A stretch of DNA of 64,000 bases from Epiperipatus broadwayi (GCA_028023455.1 JAQFVV010000204.1:1955001-2019000); one strand, 5' to 3'. Counted from the stretch's first letter, positions 48,873-62,749 are shown. Notes: a model not told the origin generated them from the sequence alone. Program-made: numbers and translations.

Positions 48873-49102
48873 TGAAAGCAGTGCACCTAGATCTTAGGAT
48901 CTAATGCAACCCTCCAGCAGCTGCCTTTTATTGCTACTTAATTACAATTGAGTCTTAAATTGAAAACACTATAATATTTTTAATTCAAGCTCATTGGCTT
49001 ATATAGTCATATAGATCTGAACTCAGTTCAGTACCTATACATTTTGATATCTTGGGTTCTTTAATAACCAGAGCCACCACTATCCTATTAGGCAGGATTG
49101 GG

Positions 49103-49210
49103 TTTTTTATATGTCATAGTATCGGCCATGATGTGAACCCACACCCGTCTGCAACCAACTATTTGCTTGCAAGGTGGGTGCAATGACCTCTCAGCTAACA
49201 ACACTTGACT
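49103..49210 (-). mobile_element. Short tRNA-derived SINE inserted in E2
   Basis: Minus strand begins GTCAAGTGTTG, has an A-box-like TTAGCTGAGAGGTCATTGCA and B-box-like GTGGGTTCACATC, and ends CTATGACATATAAAAAA. It shares start and tail with the tRNA-Gly SINEs at 20800 and 37240, but has a longer middle and anticodon region TGC. The inverted arm at 49400-49425 (GCTTAAAACCAATCCTGCC) preserves the empty site, so the insertion point is directly visible between GGATTGG and TTTTAAGCC. Confidence 0.65.
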
Positions 49211-49623
49211 TTGTTTTAAGCCAATAAAAACATCACATAATCACCATTTTTATGCTTGATTGTAACTGTTATTAAAACAGGCAAAACTCTCTATATGTAT
49301 TGCCACTCAGTGCAAGCCAGAGTAATCCATGGATGCCAGAAGTCTTGTGCATAATTTATAAGCAAGCATAAGAAATGGCAAACATGTGATGTTTATTGGC
49401 TTAAAACCAATCCTGCCTAATAGGATAGTGGTAGTTCTGGTTATTAAATAACCAAAGACACCAAAATGTATTGGTACTGAATGGAGTTCAAACCTATATG
49501 ACTATATATGCTAATGAGCTTGGATTGAAAATATAGTGTTTTTAATTTAAGATTCATAGTTTTGTAGTTAAGAAGAGATAAAATGTGACTGCTGGAGGGT
49601 TGCATTAGATCCTAAAATCTCTC

Positions 49624-49684
49624 AAATCCAAGGCTCCTCACTGATGAATGCCACAAGTTAGAAACTAGTCTGAAGATATTGGAT
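49624..49684 (+). ncRNA. Hammerhead motif, E2 right arm
   Basis: CTGATGA 49641-49647, GAAA 49661-49664, CTAGTC with cleavage expected after 49670. Stem II has decayed (ATGCC against AGTTA), leaving almost no pairing, so activity is doubtful although the core bases are intact. Confidence 0.6.
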
Positions 49685-50129
49685 GAGTAGGCACGGAGAT
49701 TTTATGAACAAGCCTTCTGGCATCCATTGATTACTCTGGCTTGCACTGAGTGGCAATATGTATAGAGAGTTTTGCCTGTTTTATCATTTTTTAAAAATGT
49801 AAATTTTTAAATACATTAATGTTTGTGTTTTAAAGCAAAACTTTATTGAGTCTAAAAGATTAAAGAGTCACATTTAGTCATACATTGATTTTTGTTACAA
49901 TTGCCAATATTAGCAATTGTAAAACAAATCTACAATTATGCAAAAAGACAAATTAATACAACTTTTCATTTCATATGTCTTTATTATTGAGAAAAACAGA
50001 GGGCCATTTAATTTCTTTTCCAGTCTGGTTTTCTATTTAGTTCAGTTTATGCTTATTTTTACTGCTAATGTTGAAAATTAGTAATATTGAAGGTGTCACC
50101 ATCTATCATATTGGTCTTATATTCATAAA

Positions 50130-51496
50130 CCGGAACTTGTTTTCAAATGTGACCACATGGCTGCAAAGAGATTTGGTTGAGCTAGGGTACTGTCTTTTTT
50201 TCTGAACAATTCTAGTTTTATTGGGTATGTTGCTGGGTGATGTCAAGGGTTATTAACAAAAGCAAAGGTGCATCTGGTAAACCAGTAGACATAAAAGCTG
50301 TATTTTGCTGATGAATAACAGTGACATTGCCTTTTTTAAATGTATTTATTATTTTATCAATTGAAACATTAACTTTTCTGTATGTGGTAAACATTGTGTG
50401 ATGTATTGTTTCCAGTGCAGTACAGGAATGAAGAAAATGATCCTATGTCTTTTCTTCTCTATGACATAGTCTACAAAGAGAGTTTATAATTGTATAGAAT
50501 CTACAAAATCTAAAAAAATGTGTTGTAGGTAGAGCATTTAAATTAAATTTAAGCAAGAAATTGAATAATTTTCGTTCTAGTGACCACTTTCTAAATTGTT
50601 GCAGTAGTTGCCTGTTGTCTATCCCAAGAGCTGATAGATATAGATGAGGTGTATGGTTTGGGTTTAGGATATTATAAATGTCCCAGTATGTATACTTGTT
50701 ATCATTATTGAGTGATATTTTACTACATACTGGCTTGAGTTCTCCAATCAGTGTGTATAGATATTCATATGAAGGGGGTTGTCTGTATGTGGATGTTATA
50801 TTAATCATACTTTAGGTTTAGAAACCTTTTATGATGGCTATTAATAGATTTATTGATTTCTGTGTGTAAAAAACATTGATTGCATGGATTCTGAGTCCAT
50901 TACTAAATGGTGGTTTGCTCAGGTTTTTTAAAAAGATTTGACATTGTCTCTTCCATATTAATTTATTACATATTGATGAGATTTTAGATATGAATGTTTT
51001 ACAAAATGTGATTATAGGTGTGTAATAGGTAATTCTTGTAATTATAAGTTGATTATATAGTGGTACTTTCATGTGTTTGATAGGTATGATTTTTCAAGTG
51101 AGGTTATGATTTTTTCAGCAAATTCCTTTAATGTATTTTGAAATTTTTTGCCTCATTCTATTGGAGCCAAGTTAGAATGGAAAACCAAGGAAAGCAGTTG
51201 GTTTGCCATTAAACATATATACTTGCCTGTTTATATTGACCATGCAATAGTGTTATTTGTGTTAATTTTTATGTTAAATTTGGAGGTATAATCCTTGATT
51301 ATCTCTTGTAATATGGGGAGATTTTTTTAAAGGGGAGAAAAATGATTATATCATCCATATATGCTATGCATAATATCTTTAAACCAGTGTTTGGGATTTG
51401 AATATCATTTTTTTCTGTATTTATTAATAGATTGATATATTGTGCCAGACCATAGAACATCCATGCCCAAGATGTCTGTAGCCAACAATTTGACAC
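50130..51496 (-). pseudogene. LINE ORF2 remnant: RT active site to C-terminus
   Basis: Minus strand. ILCIAYMDDIIIFL (51299-51496 frame) is the RT YxDD block, preceded by FYGLAQYINLLIN. A thumb region follows at 51072-50818 (ICNKLIWKRQCQIFLKNLS...NGLRIHAINVFY). Then 50808-50390 has KWSLERKLFNFLLKFNLNAL and CRLCHREEKT then HFLHSC after one stop, the C-terminal zinc-binding motif. It belongs to the same clade as 7930-8500 and 26400-27275. It is the downstream part of the RT whose upstream part lies at 53990-54900. Confidence 0.75.
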
Positions 51497-53989
51497 AGCT
51501 AACTTTATTGAATTCGTTGAATAAACAATGAGAGTTGGTCAATACTAGATTCTCATCTCCTTGCATACATAACTATCACTTATATTAGTTTATTTTGAAA
51601 TAATTAACACACACTATAAATGTATATTCTTTGAATAAAAGTATTTAGAAATTTATGTAAAGAAATTAGAGAATTAACATTTGTTTATGTGGTGGAATAT
51701 TTTATGTAAGTATATCTTTGTGTGTATTTATTAGTATATGTATCATATTTATTGCAAATGTTCTAATATGTATATATATAAAAATTTCTGGTATTTTATT
51801 TTATTTTTGATAATTTTAAAAATTTTTTTTTTTTTTAATATTTTTTTGTGTGAAAAAGAATCTTCCATTAAAAGGGTAGATTTAATTAAAAGGGTAGAGT
51901 TATTCAATCTTTGTCTTTCTATTTATATTTTTTGTATGTAATCAGATAGAGTAGTTTTTAATTAATTTGTAAATCAAATTACAAATGTGTTATTTAAATA
52001 ATGTGGGTGGTCTATTACTCCAATATGGAGTTTGAAATTCCTAAAAAGAAAAAAAATAGGAGAAAGAGATTTTGAAACAAAATCTGTAAAATAATTTTAC
52101 TAAAAGTAAAAATTATCCGACACAATATCTAGAAGAGGGATGTAAGCAATTGAAATTTGTGGGTGGATGGGGAGATATATAACCTACCTTGTGAGGTGTG
52201 GGGGATTATTCTTGGACTGATGGAGATACAAGAACCTCATGTGAGGTGTGGGGGGGATTATTATTAGACGTTTATCCTTTTGGTACGATATGCTGTTATA
52301 TTGCTGAATTTTTTTTTTAGTTTGAGGAGTTGATGCATATATTTTTTTATGGGACCTGCCAGTTATGGAATGGATATAAACTTTTGTTGAATGTTTTTCC
52401 TCATGGTTGTTTGTGTAGATATTAATTAAAGCTACCAATTTTGGAAATCATTTAATTGTATGCAGTTCAGCGGTTAATCAAAAGAAAACAAAAACATTTT
52501 GGATTGCCATTACTAAACAATGAAGCACCAAGGGGTATAATTCTAGAATTAACAGAGACATATTTCTAATAGTTAAAGTGGTAATGGTTGTCATACTATC
52601 ATTAAAACACATTTAAAAAGAAAGGAAAGAATGAAGGTCTTAATCCATTTTATGGAAAACGAATTGGTAATTTATATTAAGTTATCCAGTAAAGAAACAT
52701 CCTTACAATGATAACTGAGTTTCATATAATTTCCTGGAAAACCGTGAAGTAGAACTGTAGCAGTGCACCCACCTGTTCAGATGTGTAATCACCAAGATGT
52801 GTGTTCTAGAGATCCAGTGTATCCTGATTAAAGGATTCTACAAGTATGGAAAGAAGTTAAAGTGAATTTTACCATCCTTTCTAGTAGTTTAATTGGTCCA
52901 CCCAGAAGTTTGAACCCAGAGAGAATGCAGAATAGAGATGAGTAAAACAGGGGAAAAAATGTTTATAATTTTTTTATTGTTGTATTATTATTAGAGTGGA
53001 TATAATAAATATAATTGTACTATATTTTCTAACCTTATTAGATATGATCATTTTTTGTATAAAATATTGTGAAATAATATTGCATATACATAGATCTCAC
53101 TTAAATCCACTAAGTGTAGGATTCTCATTTTCTTGTTCTTTTCCCTCATTCTACCTTTATGTCTTATTTAATTTTAATGATGGCAGCAACACCTCATGTT
53201 GAGTGACCTATGGCCAGCCTATATATTTTTTTTATATAAAAAAAAGAAATATGTAAAATATAACTGTACATACCTAAATGTAAAGATGTATATACCCTTA
53301 AAAGTTTATATGAGCAATTGAGGAAAGTTCAAGTGTTTAGATCTGTGTATAATTTAAGTTTCATTATTTTGTGGAATAAGTTAACCTACATATAGATTAG
53401 AAAATGGGTTTATTTTTCTTTGTTTGTTTTTAATCTGGATGTAGATCAAATATAAAAATTCAGATGCTCTTGTGTGATTTATATTAAGTGTAGAATCATA
53501 AAATTGAAAATAGAAAGCCGTATAATGAATTTATGACTTAATATTATATTGTTTAAATATATATGTAGTGGAAAGGGTTTTAATTAAATAAACAGTATTA
53601 TCTCATATTTCATTTATTTATCGTATAATTTATTGTAGAATAAAAAAGTAAAAATAAAAATGCAACCACCTATTTGTAATATCTGCTTACCACGGCTATA
53701 AAAAGTTATAGCAATACTTACCCCAAAGTACCTGAGATAGGGAATTATAATTGAGCTAGTCATTGGTATATCGGGGAGTTGAATTATAATTTACTTTTCA
53801 CCTAGTTTTCCTTCATCAAATAAAAACATATGTCCAAGAATGGAAAAAAAAATCCTCTCTGCATACTCTCTCAATAGATAGGGAAGGGAAAACTATTTGA
53901 CATTTTACTTTCTTTTATCATGTCGGGGGTGGCACTAAAGGTTGTCTAATTAGTACAATAATTTTAAAGGTATGTAAAGGGTGAAGAAA
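51497..53989. other. Probable insertion between two halves of a LINE
   Basis: About 2.5 kb lies between RT blocks that should be adjacent. It holds a tandem GTGAGGTGTGGGGGATTATT (near 52190 and 52238) and a weak tRNA-like stretch near 52760-52830 (GCAGTGCACCCACCT...TGTGTTCTAGAGATCC). I find no intact gene in it. The minus frame 52184-52438 is unrecognised. Confidence 0.4.
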
Positions 53990-54900
53990 AATGTCTACGT
54001 GTAGATAGATAATAGGGTGGAAGTATGAATAGTTTAACAAGGGGAGATTTTGATTTTATTTTTAATTGCATTTTTTTTCTTTAATAATTCTTAAAGTTAT
54101 ACTCATTTGTATTTAACCCCTGGGTATTACCGAAGATTATTATCGATCTTCCAACTAGAATGTCTATGTCATTTCATGCTCATGATGTATATAGATATAT
54201 AGTATCATTTTTTTTAAATGGATAAGGCGGTTGGGAGATCGGACCAGTACAATATATAGTATGAAGAGCAATGCACTGAGGGGGGATTCTTGTGGGATGG
54301 ATTGACTAGGTAGGTGGTGATTTTTTCCCATTCACTGTGATGTAAATTTCATGGCTGAGTAATAGATTGGCTAATATATATAGTAGGGATGGAGATATTG
54401 CTATTTTTTAGCATATTTAATAATTTGGCAGTGGGCACAGAATTAAAGACTGCCTCAATGTCAAACTGTACTGTATTCAGTGCATTATTTTATATATTAG
54501 GGTACCCTGGCCAAAGATTGAGCCTTTTTAGCATATTGAGCTGATGATAACACATGTAGTATGTGTTGTTCTATTTTTTTTTTGTTACTCTTTCAAGAAT
54601 TTTTATTCCTAAAGGTCCCATTGAGATTGATCGTAGGTTAGATAAAGATAGTATTGCTGCTGTCTTTTTGTTAAATGTATCCATTGCAATTGGATATAGA
54701 TTTTGTATATTGTAATTTTTTTGTGATATGTAATCGTCAAGATTGCTTAATTGGCTGAGAAGTGCCTAAGGTGTTTGAACACAAATTTGTGAATGCCTTG
54801 TCATCCTTAGTGACATGTGTTTGCTATTGTTGCATGTTGGAAAATTAATGTTTAATATTATAAATATATATATATGAGAAAATTAAATCTATCATTTTCC
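53990..54900 (-). pseudogene. LINE ORF2 remnant: N-terminal RT blocks
   Basis: Minus strand: LSNLRSISMGPLGIKILERV (near 54655-54590) corresponds to the NYRPISL...KILE block. VQFDIEAVFNSVP (near 54470-54430) corresponds to the FxDxxKAFDSV block with the first catalytic Asp. ITVNGKKSPPT and RIPPQ (near 54350-54280) correspond to the NG...GxPQG block. Many stops. It continues in the piece at 51496-50130. Confidence 0.68.
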
Positions 54901-55117
54901 TCTTAATAAATATACAGTATTCTAAATTCAAAAAGCTTGTAATATTGGTATGGCCAGAATTGACCATTGTCTACAATATTGCAATCAATTAGATTTGTGA
55001 ATTTTTACTTTGAACTTAATTATAAAAAAATAATAAATTAGAAATGTATGCAAAGTTATCTTATTATTATCAAAATTAACTTTATTTTCACTTAAAATTT
55101 TTATTTCAAAGATAATA

Positions 55118-55650
55118 ACGTGAAAGCTAAACACCTTCAAACAGATACGCTTTAAAAATGCTTAAGTGACAGCCAATCAGATGGAATAATGGCATCACAT
55201 GGGACTCCAAGTTCTAAAACACAAGCCAGAACTATTAGAAAAAGATGGATCCATCTCAATCTATGCCTCAATTATATTTAAATAAGCCAGACTCAAGCAT
55301 TTTGAACTAAGAGTGTGAAGCTAAATACCTTCATTTCATTTCATTAGATTTAAAAAAATATTTCTTCGTTGTAAATCGGATGATTTCACGTTGTTAATTT
55401 ATATATATAATATTTAGTGGATTAAATGTGAAGGTATTTAGCTTGACACTCTTAGTTCAAAATGCGTGAGTCTGGCTTATTTAAATATAATTGAGGCATA
55501 GATTAAGATGGATCCATCTTTTTCTAATAGTTCTGGCTTGTGTTTTAGAACTTGGAGTCCCATGTGATGCCATTATTCCATCTGATTGGCTGTCACTTAA
55601 GCATTTTTAAAGCGTATCTGTTTGAAGGTGTTTAGCTTTCACGTTATTAT
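55118..55650. mobile_element. Foldback (MITE-like) element with near-perfect 215-bp arms
   Basis: Arms about 55118-55334 and 55430-55650 are inverted copies with very few differences, enclosing about 95 bp. Outer ends read TAATAACGTGAAAGCTAAAC and its complement. A TA duplication at the edges is possible. No coding sequence and no hammerhead core. The low divergence suggests a recent insertion. Confidence 0.8.
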
Positions 55651-57882
55651 ATTATCTGTTTACGCTTAAATTTAATATATTCAAAGATAATAGTATTGTA
55701 TGAATAAAAAGATTAAAGAAGAGGAAGTAAAATATATTCTTTTAAATGAATTAAGTTTTGTATATATGTGAGATAATGTGGTTTCTCATTTAAAAACTAT
55801 ATGTATAATTGAATGTTTAATTATAATTATTTAAATATTATTCATTTATTTAAATAAATAAAAAAGGGTTCTACAGTGTTTGGAAAATTTTTAGAATGTT
55901 GTTTAGAATAAAAAGATGTTTGTAAAAATTTATTTTTGGAATTTGTTTTAAAATTTCTGTTTTATTTTTGGACTTTACTCTAAAATTTCTATGCCTGGGT
56001 ATAATGATGTAATTAATATTATAAATCAGCACAATTTTTTTTGGAAATGGTTTTGTGGTCATTCTTTTAATATTTCATGCTTCTGTAAACAAAATGATGC
56101 TTGAATAAATAATGCTTTCCAACAAAACTTGCAGTTCCCATCTCCAGCCACTTCTTCATTATGAAACACTTGGAAACCATTGCCTAAGCATCATCATGCC
56201 TCATCAAATTTACCCATTCACAAAAACAAAAAAAAACCTTGACTAATTAATACTGTTCCTAAGTTACACTAAAAGTGAAATTTAGCATTTAATTTGCTAA
56301 TGACTTTTTAATTTAAAAATGTTATTACAGAGCTCTAAATAATTTTAAAATTAACTATTATCTCTACTTATTTGATCTACTGAATTAATGTTTCAGTTCC
56401 CTTATGTTTTCATTAAGTTATTTTTTAAGGATATGAACTATTTTTAAAAATTGTTTTAGTCACCTCTGCTCTCCACATTATTCATACTAGAACATATTTC
56501 ACAAACCAAAAATGGATGGCAGTCAAACATCAAAAAGAAAAAGGTCTGTTTAATTTGCATTAACTAAACTTATATGTAATATTTTGATTAAAGAAAAGAG
56601 AAGTATTTTTTTAACTCCCAAAAAATTTTAAAATGAAATCAATATCCAGGTCAAGTTATATTGCTTTATGAAATATTTTATTTACCTAGAAAAAAATTTG
56701 GCTGTGTATACCTACCTCATAATTAAGATATATTAACAATACATTTAGAAGTTATTAGCTTATGATATCATTAGATTAATTTATTGATTAACTGTGTATG
56801 TTTATTTATGATGCATATTTGCATGAAAATACCACTTAAGAAATATGATTGTGTTTTACTTATTGAATTATTCTGACCATTATTAATTCTGCTGTCTCTT
56901 AATTAGAGTTATTTATATTTAATTTAGAAGTGTTCGTTTTATTTACAGAATGTTAATTATTATTACAGTATATTTAGTGAGAGTTGAGTTCAATGTATTC
57001 AGTCTTATACTTGCTTAAATATGTGACTTTTTTTAAATGGATCATAGAAACAGTGAAGTTTCACTTCAAACAGGATATAAAGTTCTTTTATATTTTTTTT
57101 TGTTTTGCTTAAAGTTATATATTAGCATTAAAGAATTTTATTTCTAGTTTTTATGCCACAAAGAAAATGTTTCTGAGTAAGGATGCCTATGAATTATAGT
57201 ATAGATATGAGATAGTTAAATTTAGATTTTAAAAACTGATGACTAGTATATACTCCAACTTCTTGAACATGTGTATTTATATAATGAAAAGAGATCCAAT
57301 TAGCCAAGCTTAAGCAATTTTAAATGCTTACTATAGACAATCAAGTTTTGTTCGACTTATTTTAAGTATATCCATACAGATAAAATATAGTTGTTTGTTC
57401 AATACACAAATGCCTGTTCTCACACTTGCAGACATTATGAGTGTTAAGCATAATCAGATTAAATGCAATTTGGATGCAATAGAATTTCACTTTGCACTTT
57501 TATCACATCAATATCTGTTTTTACTTCATCCTCATCTCCAGATATTATCATCATTTACTGCTGAGCTGCCTTTTCCCTCAGTTTATTTACTACTGTATAA
57601 TATATATTCTAACAATTTCATCAAGTCTGTAAATAATAACTCTGGAAATATAAATATAATTATAGAACAACCAAACTCAAAATCATTACTATGATAATTC
57701 ACAAGCCAAATTCTTAAAGAATTATTTAAATAAATTTTCCAATAACTTCCCTTTTTTATAAATAGAGTGGTATCCATATAAAAAGAGAGGTATTATATGC
57801 AAGGTCATGTGATTCAGATTTGATTCATGTTCTATGAATATATATAATATTTTATAATGGGTATTGTATTTTACATTTAATA

Positions 57883-57888
<6 letters not shown>
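55651..57888. other. AT-rich intergenic DNA, no gene supported
   Basis: Open frames 55871-56062 and 57395-57694 have no recognised family. The string at 56510 (ATGGATGGCAGTCAAACATC) looks start-like but has no continuation. Confidence 0.45.

Positions 57889-57970
<82 letters not shown>
57889..57970. repeat. (TA)n microsatellite bordering the 359-bp array (left)
   Basis: Almost pure TA for about 80 bp with one ATTA interruption at 57900. The first satellite unit starts directly at its end. Confidence 0.95.
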
Positions 57971-57975
<5 letters not shown>

Positions 57976-60482
57976 AGCGAAATAGTGCCTAAAGCTAATC
58001 TGGGATAATGATATAATTAGTTTCCAACCAGTAACCACCTAAACATTCACAGTAAATATAGCAACCAATATTTCTAACTGCTGTCAAGGCAACCTTCACA
58101 CCTTTTAATAGCAAGAATGGAAATCCATTCTTACTAATGATCCATTGATATATATGGACACTTAAAGATTGCAACTTGACTACAGAGTATGAAATATTGT
58201 TACAATGAAGTTTAAATAAACCTCTTTAAACATGAAATAAACATGTCACTATAATGCAGACTAATAAATAGTCATCTAAAACATTATTTAATGCAATACT
58301 TTTAAATTGCCCATGTATTATTTAGAAATAATAAGCGAAATAGTGCCTAAAGCTAATCTGGGATAATGATATAATTAGTTTCCAACCAGTAACCACCTAA
58401 ACATTCACAGTAAATATAGCAACCAATATCTCTAACTGCTGTCAAGGCAACCTTCACACCTTTTAATAGCAAGAATGGAAATCCATTCTTACTAATGATC
58501 CATTGAATATATATGGACACTTAAAGATTGCAACTTGACTACAGAGTATGAAATATTGTTACAATGAAGTTTAAATAAACCTCTTTAAACATGAAATAAA
58601 CATGTCACTATAATGCAGACTAATAAATAGTCATCTAAAACATTATTTAATGCAATACTTTTAAATTGCCCATGTATTATTTAGAAATAATAAGCGAAAT
58701 AGTGCCTAAAGCTAATCTGGGATAATGATATAATTAGTTTCCAACCAGTAACCACCTAAACATTCACAGTAAATATAGCAACCAATATCTCTAACTGCTG
58801 TCAAGGCAACCTTCACACCTTTTAATAGCAAGAATGGAAATCCATTCTTACTAATGATCCATTGAATATATATGGACACTTAAAGATTGCAACTTGACTA
58901 CAGAGTATGAAATATTGTTACAATGAAGTTTAAATAAACCTCTTTAAACATGAAATAAACATGTGTGAAGGTTGCCTTGACAGCAGTTAGAGATATTGGT
59001 TGCTATATTTACTGTGAATGTTTAGGTGGTTACTGGTTGGAAACTAATTATATCATTATCCCAGATTAGCTTTAGGCACTATTTCGCTTATTATTTCTAA
59101 ATAATACATGGGCAATTTAAAAGTATTGCATTAAATAATGTTTTAGATGACTATTTATTAGTCTGCATTATAGTGACATGTTTATTTCATGTTTAAAGAG
59201 GTTTATTTAAACTTCATTGTAACAATATTTCATACTCTGTAGTCAAGTTGCAATCTTTAAGTGTCCATATATATTCAATGGATCATTAGTAAGAATGGAT
59301 TTCCATTCTTGCTATTAAAAGGTGTGAAGGTTGCCTTGACAGCAGTTAGAGATATTGGTTGCTATATTTACTGTGAATGTTTAGGTGGTTACTGGTTGGA
59401 AACTAATTATATCATTATCCCAGATTAGCTTTAGGCACTATTTCGCTTATTATTTCTAAATAATACATGGGCAATTTAAAAGTATTGCATTAAATAATGT
59501 TTTAGATGACTATTTATTAGTCTGCATTATAGTGACATGTTTATTTCATGTTTAAAGAGGTTTATTTAAACTTCATTGTAACAATATTTCATACTCTGTA
59601 GTCAAGTTGCAATCTTTAAGTGTCCATATATATTCAATGGATCATTAGTAAGAATGGATTTCCATTCTTGCTATTAAAAGGTGTGAAGGTTGCCTTGACA
59701 GCAGTTAGAGATATTGGTTGCTATATTTACTGTGAATGTTTAGGTGGTTACTGGTTGGAAACTAATTATATCATTATCCCAGATTAGCTTTAGGCACTAT
59801 TTCGCTTATTATTTCTAAATAATACATGGGCAATTTAAAAGTATTGCATTAAATAATGTTTTAGATGACTATTTATTAGTCTGCATTATAGTGACATGTT
59901 TATTTCATGTTTAAAGAGGTTTATTTAAAAACTTCATTGTAACAATATTTCATACTCTGTAGTCAAGTTGCAATCTTTAAGTGTCCATATATATTCAATG
60001 GATCATTAGTAAGAATGGATTTCCATTCTTGCTATTAAAAGGTGTGAAGGTTGCCTTGACAGCAGTTAGAGATATTGGTTGCTATATTTACTGTGAATGT
60101 TTAGGTGGTTACTGGTTGGAAACTAATTATATCATTATCCCAGATTAGCTTTAGGCACTATTTCGCTTATTATTTCTAAATAATACATGGGCAATTTAAA
60201 AGTATTGCATTAAATAATGTTTTAGATGACTATTTATTAGTCTGCATTATAGTGACATGTTTATTTCATGTTTAAAGAGGTTTATTTAAACTTCATTGTA
60301 ACAATATTTCATACTCTGTAGTCAAGTTGCAATCTTTAAGTGTCCATATATATTCAATGGATCATTAGTAAGAATGGATTTCCATTCTTGCTATTAAAAG
60401 GTGTGAAGGTTGCCTTGACAGCAGTTAGAGATATTGGTTGCTATATTTACTGTGAATGTTTAGGTGGTTACTGGTTGGAAAC

Positions 60483-60490
<8 letters not shown>
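57971..60490. repeat. 359-bp satellite, tandem units that invert midway
   Basis: TAAGCGAAAT recurs at 57974, 58332 and 58691 (358-359-bp period) on the plus strand. The third unit breaks at about 58964, and from 58965 the same unit runs on the minus strand, with the reverse mark at 59090, 59449, 59808 and 60170. The last unit stops at 60490 in (TA)n. That gives about 2.8 forward and about 4.2 reverse units. Units differ by only a few bases, so amplification is very recent. The unit shares the CTGTCAAGGCAACCTTC box with the foldback at 19890-20078. No open frame of note and no canonical hammerhead core. Confidence 0.93.
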
Positions 60491-60531
<41 letters not shown>

Positions 60532-60600
60532 GTATGTGAGTGTAAAAGGAAGTTGCCTTGACAACATTTTGAGATTGTTGATTGTTATTGATATTAAAGT
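60486..60600. repeat. (TA)n tract and adjoining TTGTCAAGGCAAC-family fragment
   Basis: (TA)n at 60486-60529, then GGAAGTTGCCTTGACAACAT and GATTGTTGATTGTTATTGAT (about 60548-60592). These match the right arm of the 19890-20078 foldback. Confidence 0.75.
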
Positions 60601-61973
<1,373 letters not shown>

Positions 61974-62143
61974 ATTACAAGCATAAAGCTAAACTAGTCA
62001 ATATAAAATCAAAACTACCCCAAATCTAAAATTAAACCAGACCAGAATAAAAATAATATTAAAACACAACCTAAGGTTTCACTGCTACAAGCAGACTTCT
62101 CAAGTGTAAAGAAATAATAAAAAAACACAACTTATATATACTA

Positions 62144-62749
62144 TTAAAAACTACCCACAAATCCATTCACTTCCCATCCACCCTTAATATTAAAAGAACT
62201 CTTAAATAAGTTAATTGCTTCAGAATCATAAATTTTCAATAATAAAGACTCTTTAATTCTTCTTTTGATTTCATTTCTCTCAAAGAAGACAACCTTAGCT
62301 TCATCAAAATCAATAGTGTGGCCTGTATCTTTTTCATGGACATACAAAGCAGAACTAAGATATCTATTTTTAACTCTACTTTTATGAACCTTTACTCTTT
62401 CATTTAAACTCAAACTACTCTGACCTATGTAAACCTTCTTACAAAATAAACAAGGAATAAAATATACCACACCAGGAATAGTCTTTCTATCAAAAACTTC
62501 CTTTGTATTATTCAATAAATTATTCAATGTAACACCCCTTTTCCAAGCAATTTTCTTATTTCCAAACAATTTACTATTTCTACACACAATTTTATAAGAA
62601 GACAATTTAAATGGCAAAGAAATAAAATCATATTTTTCTTTAACCTTTACATCCTTACAAATATTACTATTAAATAAAATACTTTTAACAAATTTATCAG
62701 AGTATCCAACACTTAAATAATCTTTATAAAATTGATATTTCTGAAACAA
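62144..62749 (-). pseudogene. Penelope-like element: linker and GIY-YIG endonuclease
   Basis: An open 201-residue frame. After a basic linker, GVVYFIPC (residues 93-100) and VYIGQSS (106-112) form the GIY and YIG strands. The expected catalytic Arg (R118 in NERVK), a CxxC pair (C100, C103), H138, H144 and the catalytic Glu (E167 in RRIKESLL) are all present. So this domain looks intact and could fold as a nicking endonuclease. It is the C-terminal part of the PLE protein whose RT lies upstream at 62952-63458. It belongs to a different PLE subfamily from P1-P4 and is far better preserved. The region 62143-61971 is its 3' UTR. Confidence 0.88.

Larger units (their letters stand above)
48660..49800. 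mobile_element. Composite foldback, hammerhead family 1 (copy E2)
   Basis: The left side reads on the minus strand. The block TTATGCTTG...TAACTGTTATTAAAACAGG is present at about 48690-48722 and again near 49251-49282, a 560-bp period that becomes about 455 bp if the inserted SINE (49103-49210) is removed. The right side (49361-49790) is an inverted full unit ending GAGAGTTTTGCCTGTTTTA. Inner arms also mirror each other (48979-49100 with 49401-49560). This is again tandem repeat plus head-to-head inversion, as in family 2. Each long arm has a hammerhead region. No coding capacity. Confidence 0.75.

Noticed and set aside
54535-54575. CTGATGA followed by a strong hairpin (AACACAT/ATGTGTT)
   Set aside because: The hairpin is followed by GTTC, not GAAA, and the sequence lies inside decayed LINE RT coding sequence.
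56509-56546. Possible first exon reading MDGSQTSKRKR with a following GT
   Set aside because: Too short, poor splice donor, and no downstream exon or upstream promoter recognised.
58130-58180. CTAATGA plus a TCCAT/ATGGA stem in the 359-bp unit as a variant hammerhead
   Set aside because: Two core positions are wrong and GAAA is replaced by CACT. There is no pairing for stem I.
57971-60490. CRISPR-like array
   Set aside because: The repeats are contiguous 359-bp units without spacers, and the context is eukaryotic.
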